From assembly GCA_958446785.1 (NCBI GenBank), contig CAUCXP010000039.1, positions 1 to 9,958 on the forward strand: a stretch of DNA of 9,958 nt, written 5' to 3'. This DNA comes from an uncultured Collinsella sp. (GTDB taxonomy: Bacteria; Actinomycetota; Coriobacteriia; Coriobacteriales; Coriobacteriaceae). How positions within the stretch are numbered: position 1 is the first letter of the stretch; each line of letters begins with the position of its first letter. The translations under genes and the position numbers were made by a program. Under the pieces are notes generated by a model. It saw nothing but the letters and a program-made list of their open reading frames with translations. It ran no database searches and was not told the DNA's origin. This document shows, piece by piece, positions 5,239 to 9,958 of the stretch.

Positions 5239-6975
5239 CTACTCACCTCCCTTCATCTGCGATTCCGCGATGGCGCGGTACACCTCGCAGGTTTCCATAA
5301 GCTCGCCATGCGTGCCCAGGCCCACGACCTCGCCATCCTTGAGCACGACAATCTGGTCGGCGTGCAGAATCGTCGAGATGCGCTGCGCGATGATGAGCAC
5401 CGCGGCGTCGCGCGTCTCGTCCTGCAGCGCATGGCGCAGGGCTGCATCGGTCTTAAAGTCCAGGGCCGAAAAACTATCGTCGAAGATATATAGATCGGCA
5501 TGCTTCATGAGCGCACGGGCGATGGCCAGACGTTGGCGCTGGCCGCCCGAAAAGTTCGTACCGCCCTGCACCACCGGGGTATCGAGCCCCTGCGGCTGAT
5601 CGAGCACAAAGGTGCTCTGGGCAACCTGCAGCGCATGAAGCATGTCCGCCTCGGTCGCGTCCTCGTTGCCAAAGCGCAGATTGCTTGCCACGGTACCCGA
5701 GAACAGCCACGCCTTCTGCGGCACATAGGCAATGCGCCCGCGAATCTCACCTTGCGAAAGCTCGCGCAGATCGACGCCGTCCAGGCGAATGATGCCCTTG
5801 GTGGCATCGTGGAAGCGCAGTAGAAGCTTTGCCACCGTCGACTTGCCCGAGCCCGTCGAGCCCACGATCGCGGTGGTCTGCCCGCGACGACAGGCAAAGC
5901 TCAGGTCGCACAGGGTGTCCTCGTCGGCATCGTCAAAGCGAAACGACATGTGATCGAACACGGCGACCGTATCGGCCCCGTCCTTTGAGTCGGACGCGGC
6001 CGCATCGAGCGTACGCTGGCCATCGACGATGCTCGGCTTAATCTCCAGCACCTGCTGTGCGCGGTTCAGACATGCGGCGGCACGCGGAAGCGTCAGCACC
6101 ACCATCTGCGCCATCATCACAAAGAACAGGATCAGAAGCGCGTACTCCAGCACCGCCGAGATGCTCGCGATCTGCATGGCGTGGGCGCCCACGCGGTTGC
6201 CGCCCACCCACAGCACCGCCACCTCGGCAATGTTCATCAAAAAGAAGCTGGAGCTGTCGAGCCCCACAAAAAGGTGGTTGACCTTAATGGCGTTGTCCGC
6301 GTACTCGCTAAACACCTCGTCCAGGCGCTGCTCCTCGTGGCGCTCTTTATTAAAGGCGCGGATGACGCGAACGCCCACGATGTTCTCGCGCAGCACCACG
6401 TTCATGCGGTCGATAAAGCTCTGCAGGCGCATAAAAATCGGCGCGGCGTTAGCGACCGTAAAGACCGCCGCCACCAGCACGATCGCAACCACGACGCCCA
6501 GCAGCGTGCCCATGGCGGGATCGATAAACCAGGCGAAGATGATGCCCGCCACGGCCAAAAACGGCACCGGCAGCACCAGTTGAATCGTCTGCAGAATCGC
6601 CTGCTGGATCACGTTGATGTCGTTGAGCGAACGCGTGATCATCGAGCCCGTGCCAAAGCGCTCAAAGTCGCTGGCAGACAGCTCAAGCGACTTGTCGTAG
6701 ACGGCGTTGCGGATATCGCAGGCCACGTTGGCGGCCAGGCGCGCCGAAAGATAGCAGCCCAGCACCGCGCCGCCGCTGGCCATGCCGGTCGCGATAAGCA
6801 TGTAGAGGCCGTTGCGCAGGATGTAGTCGACATCGCCCGTGGTGATGCCGGTGTTGACCATGTTCGCCAGCATCGTGGGAACCAACAGCGTACCGACGTT
6901 GTCGATTAGCAGCACCAACAACGTCACCGCGACAAGCCTGCGATACGGCTTCATAAACCTCATTAAGAGTCGCAC
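5239..6975 (-). CDS. ABC exporter half-transporter, degenerate-site subunit (permease-ATPase fusion)
   Basis: A 578-residue ABC exporter half-transporter. Membrane helices occupy about 12-300 (pairs near 12-36, 55-77, 130-178, 245-298), with the coupling segment GVRVIRAFNKE (201-211). The ATPase domain has Walker A GSTGSGKST (372-380), Q-loop Q420, a canonical signature FSGGQRQR (475-482) and Walker B LYIFDD (495-500). The catalytic glutamate position is Asp500 and the H-loop position is Gln531 (IIAQRIST). Those two changes mark the inactive site of asymmetric heterodimeric exporters such as TM287/288, BmrCD and TmrAB. Its intact signature would complete the partner's active site. A GTG start at 6975 after AAGGTGAGG gives the usual short tail before KPYRR. 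The ATG at 6963, which overlaps the marR stop as TAATG, is the alternative. The substrate is unknown. Confidence 0.93.
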   Translation of the reverse strand: MRLLMRFMKPYRRLVAVTLLVLLIDNVGTLLVPTMLANMVNTGITTGDVDYILRNGLYMLIATGMASGGAVLGCYLSARLAANVACDIRNAVYDKSLELSASDFERFGTGSMITRSLNDINVIQQAILQTIQLVLPVPFLAVAGIIFAWFIDPAMGTLLGVVVAIVLVAAVFTVANAAPIFMRLQSFIDRMNVVLRENIVGVRVIRAFNKERHEEQRLDEVFSEYADNAIKVNHLFVGLDSSSFFLMNIAEVAVLWVGGNRVGAHAMQIASISAVLEYALLILFFVMMAQMVVLTLPRAAACLNRAQQVLEIKPSIVDGQRTLDAAASDSKDGADTVAVFDHMSFRFDDADEDTLCDLSFACRRGQTTAIVGSTGSGKSTVAKLLLRFHDATKGIIRLDGVDLRELSQGEIRGRIAYVPQKAWLFSGTVASNLRFGNEDATEADMLHALQVAQSTFVLDQPQGLDTPVVQGGTNFSGGQRQRLAIARALMKHADLYIFDDSFSALDFKTDAALRHALQDETRDAAVLIIAQRISTILHADQIVVLKDGEVVGLGTHGELMETCEVYRAIAESQMKGGE

Positions 6976-7463
6976 GACTCCCCCTCACCTTGATTCTCGG
7001 CCTGGCTCTCGGCAGCGATATGCTGCTTAAAGGCATCGCACTCATCGCCGAGCACCCGAGAGAATTTGCCGATCAAGCGCATAATCTCGCGCTGCTCACA
7101 TGGCTCAAGCGCACCAAAGGCTCGCTGTTCGGCCTTGAGTGCCGGCAACGCATAACGCTCGGCAAACCGCATGCCCGCTTCGGTCAAACGCACAACCTTG
7201 TTCTTACGGCTGCCTTCGGCAAACTCCAACGTTGCGAAGCCCCGCGCCGTCAAGGTTTTAATTGCCGAGTTGATAGTCTGCTTGCTGTAGAACCATTCGC
7301 TTGTCAGACAGCTTACGGCAACACTGCCGCCCGCCGTGCTGGTATCGACGAGCATCCAGTAAGCGCAGTCCGAAAGACCGCAGGCGCGCGAGAACTCCGA
7401 ATAGATATGGTCGAGTCCATTGAGCAACCGGTCGAAGTCGACCAGCGTAACCGCACTATTCAT
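6963..7463 (-). CDS. MarR-type winged-helix transcriptional regulator
   Basis: A 166-residue cytoplasmic DNA-binding protein, the first gene of the operon with the two ABC half-transporters. A helical N-terminus (about 6-40) precedes a winged helix-turn-helix: the recognition helix is around 60-73 (SKQTINSAIKTLTARG) and the wing around 79-93 with basic SRKNK. A helical dimerisation region (95-150) and a hydrophilic acidic tail follow. It has several cysteines (28, 33, 52, 122, 142, 164), which could allow redox sensing, but that is speculative. The start ATG at 7463 has a GGTGGG upstream. Its stop overlaps the start region of the first ABC gene. Family members usually repress their own operon and release DNA on binding a small molecule; here two operator-like repeats lie at the promoter. 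The ligand cannot be inferred. Confidence 0.87.
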   Translation of the reverse strand: MNSAVTLVDFDRLLNGLDHIYSEFSRACGLSDCAYWMLVDTSTAGGSVAVSCLTSEWFYSKQTINSAIKTLTARGFATLEFAEGSRKNKVVRLTEAGMRFAERYALPALKAEQRAFGALEPCEQREIMRLIGKFSRVLGDECDAFKQHIAAESQAENQGEGESCDS

Positions 7464-7477
7464 CTATCCCACCATTC

Positions 7478-7495
7478 GATTGTCCGATTTTTGAC
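7478..7495. promoter_or_regulatory. Operator-like repeat A (leader of marR)
   Basis: The plus-strand sequence GATTGTCCGATTTTTGAC matches repeat B at 7512-7530 except for one substitution and one missing base. It lies between the predicted transcription start and the marR start codon, where a bound repressor would block elongation or initiation. Assignment to the MarR protein is inferred from position. Confidence 0.5.
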
Positions 7496-7510
7496 CAATT
7501 TTGTATCTCT

Positions 7511-7539
7511 AGATTAGTCCGAGTTTTGACTATCGTCAA
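7511..7539 (-). promoter_or_regulatory. Promoter of the marR-ABC exporter operon
   Basis: On the minus strand TTGACG (7534-7539) and TAATCT (7511-7516) are separated by exactly 17 bp, the best promoter in the window. The predicted start near 7505 leaves a leader of about 40 nt. The operator-like repeat at 7512-7530 fills the spacer and -10 box. Confidence 0.75.
7512..7530. promoter_or_regulatory. Operator-like repeat B (marR promoter spacer and -10)
   Basis: The plus-strand sequence GATTAGTCCGAGTTTTGAC is the second copy of the repeat. It contains an inverted TAGTC-N8-GACTA, a dyad of the size MarR dimers usually bind, and overlaps the -10 box of the operon's promoter. Autorepression is the expected use. 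Confidence 0.55.
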
Positions 7540-7582
7540 CAGGCTCTCCGCAAATGCTTGCACTTTTATGGCCTATCGGCAG

Positions 7583-7618
7583 AAAAAGACCGCCGGCGCG
7601 GGGGCAGCGCCAGCGGTC
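7583..7618 (-). terminator. Terminator after the 96-residue orphan gene
   Basis: On the minus strand a 12-bp GC-rich stem with one mismatch (7607-7618 with 7588-7599) is followed directly by TTTTT (7587-7583). It lies about 30 nt after the stop at 7645 and separates that gene from the marR promoter. Confidence 0.85.
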
Positions 7619-7644
7619 ACGTGAAAATCGGGTTTTATTGCCCG

Positions 7645-7935
7645 TTAAGCGGCGACGGCCTCATAGACCGTAGCGCCCGAGAAGCTGTCATGCAGGCTCT
7701 TGCCGGCAATCCACGGCAGCTCGACGACCTCGCAGACCGTGTTGACCAGCTCGGAGCAGTCAGTAAAGTGGCCCTTGTCGTTGAGGGCCTCGCAATCCTG
7801 AACACGCCAATAGCCATCGGTGTGCGTGATGTAGTACTCGTGATCGTCAATCGTCACAAAAGCGCGCGTCTTGGAACGCAGCAGCTTCAGAAATCCTTCG
7901 AAGTCGGTCTCGACGACATCTCCAGCCTGGAACAT
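7645..7935 (-). CDS. Hypothetical protein, 96 residues, no recognised family
   Basis: I do not recognise this protein. It is small, acidic and soluble, without a signal peptide, membrane helix or known catalytic motif. Notable features are an N-terminal FQAGDVVETDFEGFLKLLR stretch, then alternating beta-like segments (AFVTIDDHEYYITHT, GYWRVQDCEAL), three cysteines (48, 60, 68) and a hydrophobic end. It is clearly a real gene: AGGAGGT stands 7 nt before the ATG at 7935, and a strong terminator follows. The frame continues upstream to 7971 but without a better ribosome site. It forms its own transcription unit between the divergent control region and marR. It could be a small regulatory or immunity-type protein, but nothing visible proves it. 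Confidence 0.75.
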   Translation of the reverse strand: MFQAGDVVETDFEGFLKLLRSKTRAFVTIDDHEYYITHTDGYWRVQDCEALNDKGHFTDCSELVNTVCEVVELPWIAGKSLHDSFSGATVYEAVAA

Positions 7936-8229
7936 GATGTTACCTCCTGGCCCGGCGCCACCACGGCGCATTGATAAACGTTGGTACTCCTTTAGTAAAA
8001 CCTTTATCAGAGGTTATGCGTTCGTCATTTAGGCAAGTGGTAAAAAACCGCAGGGTAGACGGGATAAAACGTTTAACCATCCCATTTGTTTGTCACATTC
8101 TGAAGGTACTTTTATGCAAACCTACTTTCCCAATTGGGATCTACCCTTTTGGCCGGGCAATTGACCGTCTATCGTTTGAGCCCGACGGGTATGAACGGGG
8201 CATCTGCAACGCCACCGCAAGGAGACACC
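7936..8229. other. Divergent AT-rich control region, no gene
   Basis: No convincing coding sequence is present. The stretch from about 7970 to 8140 is markedly AT-richer than its surroundings. It holds a promoter toward the nitroreductase, a GATAAACGTT (7973-7982), a dyad AACCT-N7-AGGTT (7999-8015), GGATAAAACGTTT within a GGGAT...ATCCC inverted pair (8061-8083), and two similar sequences starting with GGTACT at 7983 and 8105. No clear promoter could be fixed for the minus-strand orphan gene. Confidence 0.6.
8090..8118 (+). promoter_or_regulatory. Probable nitroreductase promoter
   Basis: TTGTCA (8090-8095) and TATGCA (8113-8118) are spaced by 17 bp. The predicted start near 8125 gives a leader of about 105 nt. 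The AAACGTTT palindrome (8067-8074) lies just upstream of the -35 box, where an activator or repressor might bind. Confidence 0.5.
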
Positions 8230-8751
8230 ATGGAGACTATCGAAGCACTCATCCACCGCCGCAGCTGCCGCAAATACAGTGATCGTCCCGTCGAGGCCGA
8301 AAAGCTCGCACGCATTATCGAGGCCGGCCAGTATGCACCCAGTGGCATGGGGCGCCAGCCGGTGACGTTTGTCGCCGTCACCGACCCCACGACCGTTGAG
8401 CGCCTCTCGCAGCTCAACGCACAGGTCATGGGCAGCAACAGCGACCCCTTCTATGGCGCCAAGACCGTTGTGGTGGTACTGGTCGACCGCAGCGTGCCCA
8501 CGCACCTGGAAGACGGATCGCTCGCCATGGGCAACCTGCTCAACGCCGCCTATGCACTGGGTGTCGACTCATGCTGGATTCACCGCGCGCATGAGGTCTT
8601 TGACTCGCCCGAGGGCCTGGAGCTGCTGGCCAGCTGGGGCCTGCCCGCCGACGGCAGCCTGCGCGGCGTCGGTCACTGCATTCTGGGCTATGCCGAAGAC
8701 ACGCTACCCGAGCCCAAACCCCGCCGCGACAACGTGGTGTACGTTAGGTAA
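8230..8751 (+). CDS. Nitroreductase-family FMN flavoprotein
   Basis: A 173-residue cytoplasmic oxidoreductase of the nitroreductase fold, expected to use FMN and NAD(P)H to reduce nitro groups, quinones or similar compounds; the natural substrate is unknown. Seen are the N-terminal FMN-phosphate motif RRSCRKY (10-16), QYAPSGMGRQP (34-44), a central hydrophobic strand VVVVLVD (80-86), the helix AMGNLLNAAYALGVDSCWI (99-117), and the C-terminal GHCILGYAED (148-157), which corresponds to the family's IxxGYP-like segment. The length is at the short end of the family. The ATG at 8230 has AAGGAG five bases upstream, whereas the in-frame extension to 8134 would begin inside the AT-rich control region and is not family-like. 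It stands alone between its promoter and a hairpin terminator. Confidence 0.92.
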   Translation: METIEALIHRRSCRKYSDRPVEAEKLARIIEAGQYAPSGMGRQPVTFVAVTDPTTVERLSQLNAQVMGSNSDPFYGAKTVVVVLVDRSVPTHLEDGSLAMGNLLNAAYALGVDSCWIHRAHEVFDSPEGLELLASWGLPADGSLRGVGHCILGYAEDTLPEPKPRRDNVVYVR

Positions 8752-8756
8752 TTAGT

Positions 8757-8780
8757 TCCGCCGTTCTAACGAACGGCGGA
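8757..8780. terminator. Hairpin between convergent nitroreductase and membrane-protein genes
   Basis: A perfect 10-bp stem, TCCGCCGTTC / GAACGGCGGA, encloses a TAAC loop. It starts 6 nt after the nitroreductase stop and lies 13 nt beyond the stop of the minus-strand gene at 8793. Neither side has a strong T-run, but the position suggests shared use. Confidence 0.65.
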
Positions 8781-8792
8781 CCCGCTCGCAAC

Positions 8793-9368
8793 TTATCTTG
8801 CCGATGGAGTTGTCGTCGTTTCGTTCGTGTGGGTCGTTTCGGCGCCGTCGCCCTGTTCGCCCTCGTCCTTTTGAGCGTCGGCGATGGTGGAGGCCGCCGC
8901 AACGATACCGCGCTGGGGCGCGACGCCCGTCTGGGTCTGAGCGCCCTCGACAATTTCTGTGCCTGCATGCGCGAGCTCGGGCGATTTAAACATCGCGTCC
9001 AAGTTGGCACCGTCGCCGGCGTAGCCAAGCGCAGCGAGTGCGATGACGATCACTGCAACGACGACCGCGATCGGAACATAACGATGCCAACCAGCCGGAT
9101 TGAGTCCGCTGCGACGAGCCGCCCCGCGGCTGATGTAGCCGAGCGTGCCGTCGTGCTTGAGCTTTGAACCCACCACGCGTTTGCGGTCCCACAGCGAGGA
9201 CTCTGCCTGCATTGCCAAGCGGGCACCTGTCGAAGGATAGCCGTATTTAGTGCGCTTGAACGAGCCGTCAAACCCCGAGGCGTGTTTGCCCCACGTCACC
9301 GATGTTGTGCGTCGGTTAACCGGCGCGGCGCTCCGCCTTCTGCGGCTCGGTTTTGTAGTCTCAGCCAT
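8793..9368 (-). CDS. Single-pass membrane protein of unknown function
   Basis: A 191-residue protein I cannot assign to a family. Residues 1-95 are strongly basic (several Arg runs, with SVTWGKHASGFDGSFKRTKY in the middle). One hydrophobic helix follows (about 98-116, VPIAVVVAVIVIALAALGY), then an acidic, Thr/Ala/Gly-rich tail to the end. By the positive-inside rule the basic half is cytoplasmic and the tail outside. The ordered, Gly/Tyr/Trp-containing basic half looks conserved rather than random and might contact nucleic acid, lipid or a cytoplasmic partner. The start is the ATG at 9368 after GGGGGCGT; the upstream GTG at 9422 would lie upstream of the predicted transcription start. A promoter stands in front. 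It is not obviously linked to its neighbours. Confidence 0.78.
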   Translation of the reverse strand: MAETTKPSRRRRSAAPVNRRTTSVTWGKHASGFDGSFKRTKYGYPSTGARLAMQAESSLWDRKRVVGSKLKHDGTLGYISRGAARRSGLNPAGWHRYVPIAVVVAVIVIALAALGYAGDGANLDAMFKSPELAHAGTEIVEGAQTQTGVAPQRGIVAAASTIADAQKDEGEQGDGAETTHTNETTTTPSAR

Positions 9369-9412
9369 ACGCCCCCGCACGCCGTAACCAAATCGAAACA
9401 ATAACGCTTTGG

Positions 9413-9441
9413 ACTGTAGCACACGCGTCGCGCGCGGTCAC
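9413..9441 (-). promoter_or_regulatory. Probable promoter of the membrane-protein gene
   Basis: On the minus strand GTGACC (9436-9441) and TACAGT (9413-9418) are spaced by 17 bp. The predicted start is near 9406, about 38 nt before the ATG at 9368. It lies after the stop of the upstream regulator gene. Confidence 0.5.
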
Positions 9442-9452
9442 GGGCGCCTCGC

Positions 9453-9958
9453 TCAACGGTCATCGTCCTTCAGTAAGCGCCACAGCGTTGTTCGGCTTAT
9501 GCCCAGCACCTCCGCCGCACGGGTTCGGTTGCCGTGGAGATGATCTACAACCAGATGCGCGATATCTCGCTCGGTATCGGCCAGCGGTCGCAGGATATAC
9601 AGGTCGCTTTCGAGTGTCGGGGCGCCAAAGGTTGCGGTCTTAATCACGTCCTCTTGGGCTAGCACTTCCTCCGCCACAGCGCGATCCACCGTGCCCGCCC
9701 CCACCAATATATACAGTCGTTCCGAGACCTCGCGGAGCTGCAGATAATTGCGCGGCCAGCGGTAAGCATCGAGCGCCTTCGTCGCCGCGGCAGACAGCGT
9801 GGGCGCTGCCGTCCCAAATGCACCAGCGAGATATTCCAAATAGCGCGCAATCTTTTGCGACGTGGCTCCCTGCTCGACGATTGCCGGCGCCACGCTCACC
9901 GCACAGGCGAAGCGCTCGGTCACAAAGGCGGCTTGATCACTTTCGCTGCCGCCCGGCA
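9453..9958 (-). CDS. Partial PrpR/sigma-54-activator-like regulator, C-terminal part
   Basis: The frame is open to the window edge, so the gene begins beyond 9958; the GTG at 9923 has no ribosome site and is internal. The visible 167 residues match the end of an AAA+ enhancer-binding protein. A lid-like helical segment contains YRWPRNYLQLREV (65-77), corresponding to the family's WPGNVREL. After a linker, a C-terminal Fis-type helix-turn-helix GNRTRAAEVLGISRTTLWRLL (142-162) binds DNA. The segment FACAVSVAPAI (16-26) would match the LPPLRER-type region of the AAA+ core but is strongly diverged. The Walker and GAFTGA motifs and any sensor domain lie outside the window, so dependence on sigma-54 cannot be judged. 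A PrpR-type sensor N-terminus is a guess. The stop is TGA at 9453. Confidence 0.82.
   Translation of the reverse strand, partial: PGGSESDQAAFVTERFACAVSVAPAIVEQGATSQKIARYLEYLAGAFGTAAPTLSAAATKALDAYRWPRNYLQLREVSERLYILVGAGTVDRAVAEEVLAQEDVIKTATFGAPTLESDLYILRPLADTERDIAHLVVDHLHGNRTRAAEVLGISRTTLWRLLKDDDR

Noticed and set aside
6181..6909. Plus-strand open frame of 242 codons opposite the first ABC subunit
   Set aside because: Antisense to membrane helices; the His/Arg/Asp-rich product is typical of shadow frames.
7971..8282. Plus-strand open frame covering the divergent control region
   Set aside because: Crosses promoter elements, overlaps the nitroreductase start in another frame, and has no ribosome site or family similarity that I can see.

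Overview
The window is GC-rich, with compact genes, strong AGGAGG-type ribosome binding sites and frequent GTG starts. It looks like a chromosomal stretch of a Coriobacteriia actinobacterium, most likely Collinsella or a close relative. That assignment is inferred from composition and protein style and was not confirmed by any search. No tRNA, rRNA, CRISPR array, insertion sequence or phage gene is visible.

Layout from left to right. Positions 1-191 hold no convincing gene but carry a striking nested inverted repeat (51-175). Its inner hairpin can end transcription of the next gene. On the minus strand come ilvE (192-1244, branched-chain aminotransferase), with its promoter and a long leader, and then a DedA-family membrane protein gene (1534-2181). 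Divergent from the latter, on the plus strand, is cysE (2406-3110, serine O-acetyltransferase). It ends at a hairpin terminator shared with the next, convergent operon.

Positions 3222-7463 on the minus strand are one three-gene operon: a MarR-type regulator followed by two half-transporters of a heterodimeric ABC exporter. All three genes are translationally coupled, by a short overlap or a 1-nt gap. The first half-transporter has a degenerate ATPase site (Asp for the Walker B Glu, Gln for the H-loop His). The second is canonical and supplies a modified signature motif. Two near-identical tandem sequences cover and follow the marR promoter and are the natural candidates for the regulator's operators.

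The right part holds a 96-residue orphan gene (7645-7935, minus), an AT-rich divergent control region (7936-8229), a small nitroreductase (8230-8751, plus), a single-pass membrane protein of unknown function (8793-9368, minus), and the C-terminal part of a PrpR/sigma-54-activator-like regulator with a Fis-type helix-turn-helix (9453 to beyond the window end, minus).

Most genes are ordinary housekeeping or stress genes. I see no complete new multi-gene system. The items most worth a second look are the nested palindrome at 51-175, the tandem operator-like repeats in front of marR, a 13-mer shared by two promoter regions, and the two unrecognised small proteins.
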